A DNA stretch of 64,000 bases from Metallyticus violacea (Eukaryota > Arthropoda > Insecta > Mantodea > Metallyticidae): the NCBI GenBank assembly GCA_030762175.1, contig CM060841.1, forward strand, positions 13,056,501 to 13,120,500. Reading direction: 5' to 3'. The notes below the pieces were generated by a model. The model saw only the letters and a program-made list of their open reading frames with translations. It did not search any database and was not told where the DNA came from. The position numbers were made by a program, and so were the translations under genes. Positions 1-10,990 of the stretch are shown here, one piece after another (the first letter of the stretch is position 1; each line of letters opens with the position of its first letter).

Positions 1-1230
1 GGACTCCCTGTCCTCTTACAAATCATTAACGTCTTTCGTTATTGCTGCACTGAGCAGGTAAACACTTAGTTCGAAATTATTGCTCTGAGTTTTATCGGAA
101 ATATTAGAAGACGCGCTTTCAAGAACGCATGTCATTGTCTGTCTTATTTGCATGTTAAATTCCAAAATAGCCTACTTTATTTTTAGTTTCGGTGGTGGTT
201 AAGTGTTTTTGGTTCTCGTTTGTTATTAAGCCAGGAAAAGAAGGGCGTGGAAACAATGGAATATAATAATTAATAAAAAATAAGGAATGTTCAAATAATG
301 GCTGTAGCAAGGACTGTTAGTTGGTATAACATCCGTGGTGTTTTCTTTTGGGAATCCCAGCTACATTTCCTAATGTCTGAGTGGAATTTCCTAGCTAATA
401 TTATGTAACCATGTTTAGTATCTTCTTCGAACAGTTCTGTGCTGTGTGCAAACAAGGAAATGCATAATTCTCATAGAGAAAAGATCGAGAAATAATAACA
501 ATGATAAATAAGAGGGAAAAAATTAAACAACACGCTTATCGTTTTTCGGGGACTTAAGGGATAGAATGGATAAATATTACTGTATTAATTTTTGTTTATT
601 TTGTGCACATATTCATTCATTCTATAATGAGTAATATGAAGTGTAGAGGAGGAGAAACAGTGGGACTATGAATGAATTAACGAATTAATTTCAACAACTT
701 TACAATTAAATTTACTTTTTTTCCTCCCTTTCTTTGTAACTAGTTTCATATCTTCATAAATTACCTCAATTAAAAATTACAACTTTTCAATACATTTTCT
801 TTTAATTTTACTTATTTAACTAATTACTGAACCCTTGTCTTCCGTTCATTAGCAGTTTCCTGCTGGAATATCCGGAAGACTTGGGTTCAGGTTTTCAATT
901 GAAATTGAAACTTATTGCAAATATATTCCTCCAGACTATATACCAAGTATTTAATACAAAATTAAATAAAAGTCAATTAAAATACAACAAAAACGATCAG
1001 TGCCTTCGGCAATTTCAGAAGACACCAGATCCAACAAAACCTAATAACACATTTTAAATCACCATACTTCAGTACCCTAAGTTGCTGCGTTTCCTGCCGC
1101 ACGATATACCCAAACACTGCGGTTACCGAATTATAGGGCCCTATACTTTCTTCTTTGCCTTGCTCACTAATTTTTTTCAACCATTTTGCTCTCATTTTCC
1201 CTAAATAAATGCCATTTCCACCATGTTTTT
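1..1230. other. AT-rich DNA, no gene seen
   Basis: I see no conserved coding segment here. Open frames are short and simple in composition. The stretch around 870-895 (a short GC-richer patch ending in gggttcagg) faintly recalls a SINE head but is too weak to call. Confidence 0.5.

Positions 1231-1262
<32 letters not shown>
1231..1262. repeat. (CT)n dinucleotide microsatellite
   Basis: This is an uninterrupted CT tract just before the 3' end of a SINE2 copy. On the minus strand it is (AG)n, so it lies where the SINE's tail would be. Confidence 0.95.
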
Positions 1263-1264
<2 letters not shown>

Positions 1265-1265
1265 A

Positions 1266-1517
1266 ATGGTGTTTAACATCCGTTTTTACTACTGAGGCAC
1301 CACAGGCGGTGGACACTGATGATACATGAGACGAAATGATACATTGGGAAAAGATTTTTTTTTAAGGAAGGTAACGTTCCAGATCTAAGTTTAGGGTACC
1401 TCCCCGGCATTTGCCATTTATGAGGACTGAGGAAAACGTAGAAAAAACCTCAGTCAGGAGAACGATCCTGGCGGGATTCGAACCCCAGATCTCCCGCTCG
1501 GCCACCCGTAGTGGTCA
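1266..1517 (-). mobile_element. tRNA-derived SINE, family SINE2
   Basis: On the minus strand the element opens with a tRNA-like head. A perfect A-box-like TGGCCGAGCGG lies just inside the 5' end, and a perfect B box GGTTCGAATCC lies at 1474-1484 (reverse complement). The body continues through a conserved core (gaggactgagg and cctccccggcatttgcc on the plus strand) to a 3' end reading caccacaggcggtggacac on the plus strand. Copies near 41.8 and 60.95 kb share the same organisation. The A and B boxes are the internal pol III promoter of tRNA-derived SINEs. It is non-coding and relies on LINE reverse transcriptase in trans (established for SINEs). No clean target-site duplication was seen. Confidence 0.85.
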
Positions 1518-1520
1518 TGT

Positions 1521-2555
1521 CCTTTCTTTAACATTCAACTTTTTCCCCTGTAATTTTTATTGGTAGAATGGACCATCTCTGCATCCCCATCTTCTCTCCA
1601 AGGAACTTGTTTTCTCACATTCTAATATTATATGCCAATTAGTACCTTCCTGGCTACACAAAGGACTTTATCTAACTTGCTCTTAAACCCATCAAATTCA
1701 CAACTCCTTTTGTAACCCATGCAAAGGCATCTTTTGCTTCTTTATCACATCTTTCAACATAATTTTCCCTGTTACAAAACCCTTTCATTTCTCTGTATAC
1801 ACTCAATGACTTTTTGAAATTAAAACTAACAAATATTTCTTATCTTTCAATGTCTTCGTTTCTTAATCAAATTTCTTTCCCAAAACGCCTTCCTAATGAT
1901 CCCCTATGTCTCCACACGTCCCCAAAATTATTTTTTTCTAGACTTTCCTTTATCTTGATTAAGCCTTTGCTCGCCTACCAAACACTTATAACACTATGTT
2001 CATCTAAATTTCTAATTCTAAGCCAGCATTTCAATACTTTCACCGTAATTTTCTCTTTACTACCTATTCTTCCTAATTCTACTTGTGCAACGCTATTGGG
2101 CGAGGGTCCTGGCAAGCCCAATATTTGTTTGCACAAGTTTCTATGCGTCATATTTACATTTACCCATCCTTCCCCCAAACTTTCAAATGTCTACTCTATA
2201 GAGCATTATACCTTACACTACTGCCACACTCTCCAACCAATTTACATGCATCTCTGGTATTTTATCCAGACATGCCTTGTAGCTTCCGTAGGACTAAATG
2301 TTCTTAAAAAAATAGATATTACTGTATTTATGCGCCCTTATGGCGTGCATCAAGAAGACACTTAAAAAAGCGAAGAATAGTTTCAGCGTAACGCTGACAA
2401 AAACATGCAATAATTTTGTAAAAAACGGTGAAAGTCAACGAAGTCAAAAGTATGCAGGAAATTAAATAACTTTCTGAAGGAGTTATACAAACTCATTTTT
2501 TTTTTTTGCCTACCTTTCTATTATTCCTTAGTCAACCAACTTGATAAGAAATCAT
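1521..2555. other. AT-rich DNA, no recognisable gene
   Basis: A 183-codon open frame runs at 1814-2365 on the plus strand. It resembles no family I know, it is rich in hydrophobic and Ser/Thr/Pro codons typical of pyrimidine-rich DNA, and another open frame overlaps it. I treat it as chance. Confidence 0.4.
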
Positions 2556-2712
2556 AGCTTGATGGGGGAGAAAAAAGGGGGGATGGCATAAAACAAAAAT
2601 AAATTAAAGAAAAGATACTTAAAGAAAGGAAAAAGAAATACAGCAGAAGGGAGGGAAAGTTAAAAACGAGAGAAAAGATACCATAAAGGAATAAAGAAAG
2701 GTTAATACAAAA

Positions 2713-2750
<38 letters not shown>

Positions 2751-2751
2751 G
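2556..2751 (+). repeat. purine-rich strand-asymmetric tract ending in A(32)
   Basis: For almost 200 bases the plus strand is overwhelmingly A and G, with runs of gaaag and aaaag type. It ends in an uninterrupted A run at about 2717-2748. No protein or element was recognised next to it. It could be an old poly(A)-tailed retroposon end or a purine tract by composition. Confidence 0.7.
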
Positions 2752-3377
2752 CTTGAGAAAGAAACATTCAATAGACTTGCTACTTTGTGATGGAAATATT
2801 TAGCTCGTTTTTCTGTTTCCCACAGAACGACATTCGGACAGGCAGCAGCTATTTACATTATTTCCATATTGTTTAATGCCACAGATCAACAGCCATTCGT
2901 TCTGTGTGAACGTTACAGAGTCGTCATTTGCATTCGTCCTGAAAACCTATTATAAACTTTCTCCTATTGTATTACTGTGCTGTCCCAAAGGTAACACAAA
3001 ACCTGTTCCCAACCGTATCCTACGCAATGATTTACTTAAGGTCAAGATCTACTTTAAAATGGAGCAGTTAATAGAGAGGAGTCAAGGTGACAAATCATCC
3101 TCGCTTGAGAGAAGAAAATCGCTTATCTCTTTTGTAAGTTAGAAAGCCAGTCCTCGTCTGAAGCTGGTGTCAATAGGCGTTATTCATTTTAGCATTCCAA
3201 AACTAATTCTGTTACAACACGTTTGACATTGTAAAGTAATATTCGCCAAAAGTTGTTCATATGTACAAGCAGTGAATCTGTGCGTTCTGTTGAATAAAAA
3301 AGGCACAATACTGCCCGAAATAAACAAAAAATTTCTAAGTAATAATAAAAATTAACTAATTAATTAAAAATAGCTTA
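2752..3377. other. No recognisable gene
   Basis: An 88-codon open frame occurs at 2876-3142 (+). It has no recognisable domain, signal or neighbour that would support it as a gene. Confidence 0.4.
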
Positions 3378-3404
3378 TACTACTAGTACTACTACTACTA
3401 CTAG

Positions 3405-3438
<34 letters not shown>

Positions 3439-3504
3439 GCTGCTACTACTACTACTACTACTGCTATTACTATCACCACCACCACCCCCACCACCACCAC
3501 CACC

Positions 3505-3582
<78 letters not shown>

Positions 3583-3592
3583 TTAGAAGTTA
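3378..3592. repeat. compound trinucleotide microsatellite
   Basis: The plus strand reads (ACT)n with a few interruptions, then (ACC)n, (AAC)n and finally (AAT)n. The blocks pass into one another by single-base changes of the unit. The Leu/Val-only open frame on the opposite strand (3375-3614) is a product of this repeat and not a protein. Confidence 0.97.
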
Positions 3593-4337
3593 TGTCTTTC
3601 AATAAGCCAGTCACTGGTAGATTACGGCTATTTTCACTTTATTCTTTTAATACGGACGTGTTCTTGTGTGTTATGTGACAGTGTACTAAGTATTCATTAG
3701 GCGGAGTCTATTGATTACGCTAATATGACTTAATTCACGTATTCTATTCCCCAATTTGTATTTATTTACCATTCGTACGTATATACAGAATCGATTCCCG
3801 ATGAACGGAGATTGTTTCAAAAGAGATTCCCTGATATTCATCTCTAAGCAGAAGTTCGATTCACATATTGATAAATATATTTCGTAAAAATGAAAGTACA
3901 TTTAATCTAAAGCGTACACGGTCACGTACAGTACTCGCAGAAGAAATGTTAGATTACATTGGATATGCTCTGGAATGTTCCTCTAAAATTACTTCGTCTT
4001 TTTCAGCAAACAGGAATTTTCTACCCAAACGGCTACAACGCTATTGAAGTTAAAACCATATAAAATTACTGTAGTGTATGAACTTAAAACAGAGTGACCC
4101 TGCATCCATGGGTTTTGAATAGTGTGCAAGACGGGAAATCGACTCTAATATAATTTTTTTAATGGGGAAATTTTGGTTTCGTGTAAACGGGCATGTTAAT
4201 TTACAAAACAACCAATAATGGAGTTCAGACTGCTTCATGAGGAACCCCTGCATGATCAAAAGGTAGGAGTGTGGTGTGCCATTAGTCGCAAGAGGATAAT
4301 ACGCCCCGTTTTATTTTCAATTTTCTTTTATTTCGAT
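3593..4337. other. AT-rich DNA, no gene seen
   Basis: Only short open frames occur. No repeat family matched elsewhere in the window. Confidence 0.4.
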
Positions 4338-4598
4338 TATTTATGGACGATCTTTAACATCTCAGGTCATCAGCGTTCCATTCAACTCAGGGCATGAAAC
4401 GGCCGACAAATTTTGCTCAGAGGATTCTTCTTTCAGGCTTGAGGTTCTTTATCGTGCTTTAAAATGTACGACACGGACCCACGGCTCCTTTTCCCTACCG
4501 AAAGAAGCCATACTTAGGATTTTTACGCCCGAAAAATCCATCAATCCTGGCCGGGTTTGAACCCGCGATCTTCGGTTTAGAAGGCAAGTATGGTTACG
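4338..4598 (-). mobile_element. tRNA-derived SINE, family SINE1, 5'-truncated
   Basis: The plus strand shows the SINE1 3' end first (tttatggacg, then ctttaacatctcagg). It passes through gaaacggccgacaaattttg to the B box, whose reverse complement lies in gggtttgaaccc. The tRNA head then breaks off in ggcaagtatggttacga, short of the usual ccaccaggaccga end. The copy is therefore missing the first 15-20 bases of the element. The B box is intact apart from one base. Confidence 0.85.
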
Positions 4599-4718
4599 AC
4601 ATTTTTTTCAAAGAAATATTAATGATGTATATACAAAATATTTTGCAACGCTTTTTCCGCAAATAAACTGAGGGGGAATGTCGGTTCCCGAGTTTCCAAA
4701 AGGACTCTGCAACGACAT

Positions 4719-4960
4719 CTACACCTCATGAATTCTTGCATGCAATTCGATGATAAGACTCATTACTAACATCATATGACCCCCTCGGTCCCTACGATTT
4801 TTATCTATGGAGAACATTAATGGAAAAAATGTACAAGACAAATTCTCACACATCAGATGAACTGAAAAATGACATTCGTGAAGAAATTCCTTCCATTTCT
4901 CAGAGGGAACTGCAGTGGTTAATGTCATGAAATGTATGGAAAATGAAGGGAGAGAGAAAA
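4719..4960 (+). pseudogene. Tc1/mariner-type transposase, C-terminal fragment
   Basis: Reading forward from about 4770 the translation gives GPYDFYLWRTLMEKMYKTN, then an Asp-Glu-Leu-Lys helix and ISQRELQWLMS before a stop. This matches the end of the DDE domain (third catalytic Asp in the YDFYLW motif) of a transposase that also occurs at 18.5-19.35 kb, where the parallel stretch is CDYYISKLQNAMYKTNPHT. Only the tail survives and the N-terminal half and first two catalytic residues are absent. A SINE1 copy lies about 120 bp upstream. Family assignment to the IS630-Tc1-mariner superfamily is secure; the subfamily is not. Confidence 0.65.
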
Positions 4961-5446
4961 TGTACGGTGTTATAATAGCTCAAGCGACAATCATAGCTGA
5001 ACTTTGTGATTCCCGTTCACCGCGTTACCGACCGACCAGCGAAGGAAAAATCACCCATAAGCTCCCTAAACAGCGTTTCGAAAGAAGGGGATAGTGAAGC
5101 CCCAGCCAAACAAACATACCGCTGCTGTTTATGTTTGTAATTTACACACCCCGAACGTGTTAGGGGTGAAAGACGGATGCAATTATCATACATGTAATCT
5201 CTAAACTGCATTGACTGAAGTGTTTGAATAACCAGGACGCTTTTTACTATCATATGTAAAAAGTACCAGGGAAAATGGGTGGACATCGGAAAGTTCCATT
5301 ACCTGGATTATTCCAAAAGAGCGCTTAAATTTTTATTATGGGTTTTTAATAATGCTGGCTCAAAATTTATTCAACAACCGTTTACATTTTCCTTCAGAGG
5401 TAGAGAAATATATTTACTATATTTTTAATCGAATAAAAACTTAATT
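4961..5446. other. No recognisable gene
   Basis: Moderate-GC DNA around 5010-5110 with no coding match. Short open frames only. Confidence 0.4.
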
Positions 5447-6196
5447 ATACAGAGAGTGCCAAAATGTATACACACTCTCACAGCAGATATCTATTTAATA
5501 TATTTCAAAGTTGGATCGAAAAACAACAGTTCTGTAAATAGATGTGACTCACATTACGTTATGCTAGCTTTGCTGCAACAAAATGGAGGCAAGATTATCA
5601 TATGATGTTCTGTAAACAAACGTAATGTAATTGTCTAATTGAACCATTCTTTTTTGAAGGAACAGTGATTTGCTCAGAGTACCTGAACATGATACGCACA
5701 TCCGTCTTACCCGCCATTCATACACTCTATGGAAACGAGGAATTTTACTTCCAACAAGATGGTGCACCACTACATTACTCCCGAGATGTATCTTGATGAC
5801 AATCTTCCAAGGCACTGGATAGGACGAAGAGGCCCGATTGAGTTTCCACCGCGTTCTGCAGATCTAACTCCGTTGGACTTCTACTTATGGGGAACTCTTA
5901 AGGATGTTGTATACCGTAGAAAACCAGCTACACTGACAGCACTTCGGGAAGAAATTGAAACGGCATATGCTGCAATCGCTGAGGACACTTTCGCAAACGT
6001 TGCTCAATCAGTAGTTCAACGTACTCAGTAGTGTATCGACGCCAATGATGGGCATTTTGAGCAACTGTTGTAACTGTAAAAGTCTAAGCTGATTAGTGCC
6101 CATCATTTTCTTTTTGTGTGAATTTAGTTTTGTTATGTTAACACAGTTTTTTTTCTTTACTTGAAGTGTGTATACATTTTTTGGCACCCTCTGTAT
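5447..6196 (+). mobile_element. non-autonomous rosa-like mariner, copy 1
   Basis: The element starts with tacagagagtgccaaaatg and ends with the inverted ttttttggcaccctctgta. TA flanks both ends, as expected for Tc1/mariner integration. Inside, the C-terminal half of a transposase reads forward. FYFQQDGAP (second catalytic Asp) is followed by a one-base frameshift near 5790, then WIGRRGPIEFPPRSADLTPL with the third Asp in LDFYLWG. It ends in an ANDGHFEQLL-type tail near 6060. The long gap between the second and third Asp (about 40 residues) fits the DD41D 'rosa' type better than DD34D. The N-terminal DNA-binding part and first Asp are deleted, since the full family is about 1.3 kb. It cannot encode active transposase. 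Confidence 0.85.
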
Positions 6197-6874
6197 ATTT
6201 TGGAATACCGCTAAGTGTATAAACATAGTGTTTTTATTAGCTGTATTCTTTTTAATATAGCGAAAACTTTTATTAAATAACACTGACGTTCATTTGACTT
6301 AAAATGTACTTATAAAAGGTATGTTTTCCAGTTTTCTACATGGAACATATAAGAATGATTTAAAATCGACAACTGGCGTTCTTGGAAAACAAATTTCAAG
6401 TTTGCGCTTTCAAATATGAACCATTTTTATATGCTTTAAAGCATCTAGATTAAATAAGTTATTCAAAACAGACATTCTTTACCCCAGAAAACAAGCAATA
6501 TCTTGACAACCACAGACTAAAATGTGTTTCTGCCATATTGGTCAAACATGTTCATACGAATTTTACTGACTTTATGTTACTTTTTCAAAAATCAGTTTTC
6601 TTAGTCCATTTTTCATAGGGAAAGTAGCCTGGAGTTTACGGGTCCATTAAACGCTTTTATTCAGTTATGAATTTTTGCAATTTATAAATCACTTTCGAGT
6701 CAAAATTATTTGCAGGAGAGAATTTAATGCTGGGTAAGGATATGTAAATTATTTTATGTTAAAGTTCATGTTGTGGGAGCAACAACTCTTAGTGACCTCG
6801 TTTTGGCACCCTCTCACTGCCCATTAGCATCGACTCACGGCAGTATAAACCCGGAATGCACCTATTGCTGAATA
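6197..6874. other. Spacer between two inverted rosa-like copies
   Basis: AT-rich DNA with no coding match and no recognised repeat. Confidence 0.4.
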
Positions 6875-7753
6875 TACAGAGGGTGCCAAAAACATATACA
6901 CACTTCAAGCAAAGAAAAACTGTGTTAACATAACAAACTGAATTCACACAAACAGAAAATGAGCACTAATCATCTTTAACAGTTACAACAGTTGCTCAAA
7001 ATGCCCACCATCGGCTTCGATACACTTATGAGTACGTTGACTACTGATTAAGCAACGTTTGCGAAAGTGTCCTCAGCGATTGCAGCACATGCCGTTTCAA
7101 TTTCTTCCCGAAGTGCTGCAGTGCAGCTGGCTTTCTACGGTATACAACATCCTTAAGAGTTCCCCATAGATAGAAGTACAACAGGGCTAGATCCGGAGAA
7201 CGCGGTGCATACTCACGTGCACATTGCTTTGTAGATTTCTGCGGTGAGTGCTCAAAACGTTCCAAAACCATAGCCGAGGACGAGGGCTTGTTGCTTTGCG
7301 AGGTCTCCCAGATCTGCCCTTGTCAACATCACATACGGTACCACGAGTCTCAAATTTGTCTCGAATACGTGCAATTGTTACTCACGTTGGCGGTTCTGTT
7401 TTGTACACACGTCTCCATTGCCTTTGAACTTCAACATTTTCGGTTTTTCAATACCACTTCAAAATTGCTTTCCGCTGTTCAAACTATAATCTTGGCTCCA
7501 TTTTGTTGCAGCAATGCTGCATAACGTAATGTGAATCACGTCTGTTTACAGAACATCAAACGATAATCTTGACTGCATTTGTTCATTGTAGATTTACCTG
7601 TCACGTAGCAACGTTATTAAAATGCACGTTAAGTCACATTAGTTTACAGAACATCATGCTACAAATTACTGTTATTTTTCGGTTCAACTTTGTAATATAT
7701 TAAATAGATATCTACTGTGAAATTATGTATACATATTTTTGACACCCTCGGTA
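6875..7753 (-). mobile_element. non-autonomous rosa-like mariner, copy 2
   Basis: Its left end is tacagagggtgccaaaaac and its right end is the inverted tttttgacaccctcggta, matching copy 1 in opposite orientation. On the minus strand the reading frame joins an N-terminal fragment (SPQKSTKQCAREY) directly to the C-terminal PRSPDLALLYFYLWGTLKDV. The central part with the first two catalytic Asp residues has been deleted, and the third Asp position is now Tyr. The subterminal sequence (agatatctatttaatata) is also shared with copy 1. It is a different internal-deletion derivative of the same parent and mobilisable only in trans. Confidence 0.85.
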
Positions 7754-8218
7754 GATCAGAAACTTCTAAAAGATTAACTTGGATTAACTCTCATACGTGA
7801 GTGGTTGAATACGTGCCACAGAGAGAGAATTTAATAAATATATAGTAGTGAAGCAACTATTAAAATTATTCTGTTGGTTTTCATGGCACCAATCTTTCGA
7901 CGACCTTTGATCAAAGTCTGCAGAAAGCATGTAATACTTCTCATATTTGAAATGATAGTTTGAATACTCTGTGCGCAATTTTCAAATATATAACTGTTTT
8001 TCTTATTCTATAAATGAAATAGTCCTAAAGCCGTACTTTTCTCTACTCTATTGGCATTACTGGCAATCGGCATTCATCTGTCACAAATGCTTGAAAAGGT
8101 TAAATTCAAATACATAATTATTACAATTTTGTAAACTAAGTTTAGAGGAATTATGTTTAAATTCTTATTTTATCTAACTCACTTCGTTCGAGAATTTATC
8201 GGCAATCTCAAACCCTCT
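7754..8218. other. AT-rich DNA, no gene seen
   Basis: No coding match and no recognised element. Confidence 0.4.
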
Positions 8219-8336
8219 CGTGACCAGTGATAATTTTAAGCAAATAGGATCAGAATATAATATTAAATTAACAATTTTGACCAACAATAAAGACTGTATA
8301 TAATTTTGATTTATATTTTATTCAACTTTCTAATGT
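8219..8336. repeat. dispersed repeat, copy A (partner at 13.52 kb)
   Basis: This stretch shares the order aattttaagcaaatag, then tttgaccaac and ataaagactg followed by tataatt with 13523-13636. Both copies have the same orientation and scattered differences. It has no coding content. It could be the edge of an unrecognised transposon. Confidence 0.6.
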
Positions 8337-8705
8337 AACAAACATTCTGAATAAAACTGGAGGTGAACTTCATCTGACGTTTCAGGTGGTGCATACACAT
8401 AATGACGCTTAGGGGTAAGGGCTCCTCCAACCACTTCCTCTCAACTGCCCTTTGCCAAAATACTTCGTACAATGGTTTGCATCGCGACTACAAATCAAGT
8501 CCGCTACTGATGATAACAGCAAGTACAACCATCAGGCCCAAAATATGATTGTCATGTGAAAAGTTCTGGGGATGGTTCACAGATTGCTGCAGTAGTTATC
8601 AAAACGCACCATCTTCCATGGAAACATTTGTGCAATAATACATGGATTGGTCCAGAAACGTAGTAGCCTAGCTGTTTGTTGCAGTGCACATGTGTGTACG
8701 AAAAA

Positions 8706-9520
8706 ATGGCAAACATCGAACACTTAAAATCCGTCGCGACTTCAGAAATCATAGATAAGGTGCATGACATAGTTCGTTAGACGCCATTTAAAGGTGTCCG
8801 AAATTATTGAAGCTCTGGGCATTTCAGGGGAACGCGTATTTCGCATTTTGAAGCAAGAATTGTGCATGACAAAATTATCGGCAAGTTGGATGCCGCGACT
8901 GCTGACTCAGAATCAAAAGCGAACCAGGGTGCAAATCTCTCAGCAAAGTTTGGTCCGTTTTCAGAGAGATCCTGCCGACTTTATGACTCGATTTGTGACA
9001 AAGGATGAAAAAAAGGGTGCTATACTTCATACCTGAAACAAAAAGCAATCTAAACATTTGAGGCATCATGATTCTGCACCGCCAAAGAAGGCCATGTGCG
9101 AGAAATCGGCGGGGATGCAACTTGAATGCCTTCCCACTGAAACAGCTATCACTGGAGCGTATTATGCTAACTCTTTAGACCAATTGAAGACAAAAATACG
9201 CGAGAAAAGGCCGGGCTTATCGAAGAAGAAAACAATCTTGCCTGAAGACAATACTCGCCCTCATACACGTGTCGTTGCAATGGCGAAAATCAATGAATTT
9301 GAGTACGATTAGCTGTCACGTTCGCCTTATTCCTTTGAATTAGCTCCATAGGACTTCCATCGTTCCCTAAACCGAGAAAATTCCTGGTGGAAAGAAATGT
9401 TCGTGCAATGAACTGCTTAAATCATCAACTGATGCAGTTCCTGTAGAAATCTGACTTCCGTAATGGGATAAAGACTTTGCAGCCTACTGTACAAAGTGCG
9501 CTAGGTGTCAAGGGTGAAAA
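8706..9520 (+). pseudogene. mariner transposase pseudogene, second type
   Basis: A start at 8706 leads into the helix-turn-helix region, with EIIEALGISGERVFRILKQE after an early stop and frameshift. It continues through LSASWMPRLLTQNQKRTRVQ (the WVPHEL-type linker) and FVTKDE at the first catalytic position. ITGAYYANSLDQLKTKIREK and LPEDNTRPHTRVVAMAKINE follow (second Asp in the normal HQDNARPH motif). A broken YSFELAP with DFH (third Asp) and a C-terminal remnant follow. Stops lie at about 8778 and 9034 and near 9310, with at least one frameshift around 9100. The order of motifs covers a full mariner protein of about 340 residues. It differs clearly from the M1 family. Terminal repeats were not located. 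Confidence 0.8.
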
Positions 9521-9978
9521 ATAGAAATAATTTCAAAAAGCTATGCCGTCATTTTGTACCTCGATCCGAGAACTTTTCAAACGACTATCGTCTAACTCCC
9601 CTACAGATGTTTTTATGCATAAAGCGATAGTTATAGGGAAATAAACGGGAGTAGCGCAAACCTGCAAGCTCCCAGAGAAGGCCCCTGGGCATATTAAGGG
9701 GAAAAGAATGAAATAGTAGCAGCAGAAAGCATAAGTGTAAAGCGTCGTGGCCAACTGCACTTTGCATTTCAAATCCTGACGACAGCTTGTACATGCGGTG
9801 GCGATGCAGCTACAAGGTTATTAAGGATAACTGCGCCGGTTTACCGCATTTTACGTCATGTGATTTGTCCTCCAGTCCAAAGGAGGGGAAGGAGGTGGTA
9901 AGCATAATCATCACTCATGTCAGTTTTTTTCCCTGCGCAGTTTTTTGTGGCATGTGTATGACCTCTTATTTGTCACAA
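9521..9978. other. No recognisable gene
   Basis: Several short open frames overlap on both strands. None resembles a known protein. Confidence 0.35.
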
Positions 9979-10190
9979 AGGTCACAAATAAGAGGAAGAC
10001 GACAAGGGCACTCTGGATTCTTGCCAAGCCCGAGCTATTGAAATGAACTTGAGACTGATCACAGGAGGCTGTTCTCTGGGTGTCCTGTGCCACGCTTGGA
10101 TGAACTCGGTGACAAAATGGATGACTTTCGCATGTTTGATTCGCAATACAAACATCTCGGGTTGAAGGACTCGCACATGAAATAAACATG
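9979..10190 (+). pseudogene. possible LINE reverse-transcriptase scrap
   Basis: One frame reads CQARAIEMNLRLITGGCSLG and continues to a stop near 10165. The pattern of a Leu/Asn helix followed by LRLITG recalls the region just after the reverse-transcriptase domain of R1/Jockey-type LINEs, where a similar RxITG motif precedes a prediction-poor tail. No catalytic motif is present, so this is a suggestion and not an identification. Confidence 0.2.
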
Positions 10191-10990
10191 CTCTCTCTGA
10201 AGTGGAATTAAAAACGTATAGAGCGGCGGCCAGATTTATTGCATCTCATCCGTGATTTACGATTTTTGACATGCGAGTATATTCAAGCAATGGAAGCGTG
10301 ACATGTTTGCTCCTGTTTTCCGGAATTATAAGCGGCTTTATTAATTCTGCACTTGGTTCATGCAAATTAGTTCCAAATGCTTTGAGAAACCTAAAAGAAA
10401 ACATTCGTTTGAACACTTTTAAGTTAACATTGAGCTATTTGATGCTACCTCTTGACACAACGTGAAACTTTCATTATTTTCTTATTTAATTACATTTTCT
10501 AAGTAGTTAAGTGTTCAGTTTATTTTAATGATCTCAACACTTTAATACAGCACTCATCGATCTTTAGGTAAGAATATTATATTAAATTTAAAACGGAGTT
10601 CTCTAGCGCTAATGGTGTATTAAAATTAGTTTATGCAATAAATGTACACATTATAACCGAATTTCATATACAAATTTTTGTGTACAAGAATTATAAAAAA
10701 TATTAAAAAAATTAATATCAATGTCCGTTTTATAATGAATTACTTCTTTTATCATACTTATTATCGAAGCAAAATTTTTAGTTTATTTATTACAATAAGA
10801 AAGTTAGTTCAAGCTAAAGAGGCTATTGTTACTAATGTCAAGTCAGAAGAAACATGTTATTAATTACATGAACAGAAAAATGTGAAGGATGTTTCAAAAA
10901 CGTTAGTGATAGCATACCTTCCATATTAGGGTTACATTATCAAACTCTTTTTATTTATTTGGTAGCTAATATTAACTGAATTATGCATTT
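10191..10990. other. AT-rich DNA, no gene seen
   Basis: No coding match before the left end of the first M1 mariner. Confidence 0.4.

Noticed and set aside
1814..2365. 183-codon open frame as a host gene
   Set aside because: No recognisable domain, composition follows pyrimidine-rich DNA, and it overlaps other long frames by chance.
3375..3614. 79-codon Leu/Val-only frame
   Set aside because: It is the translation of the compound trinucleotide repeat.
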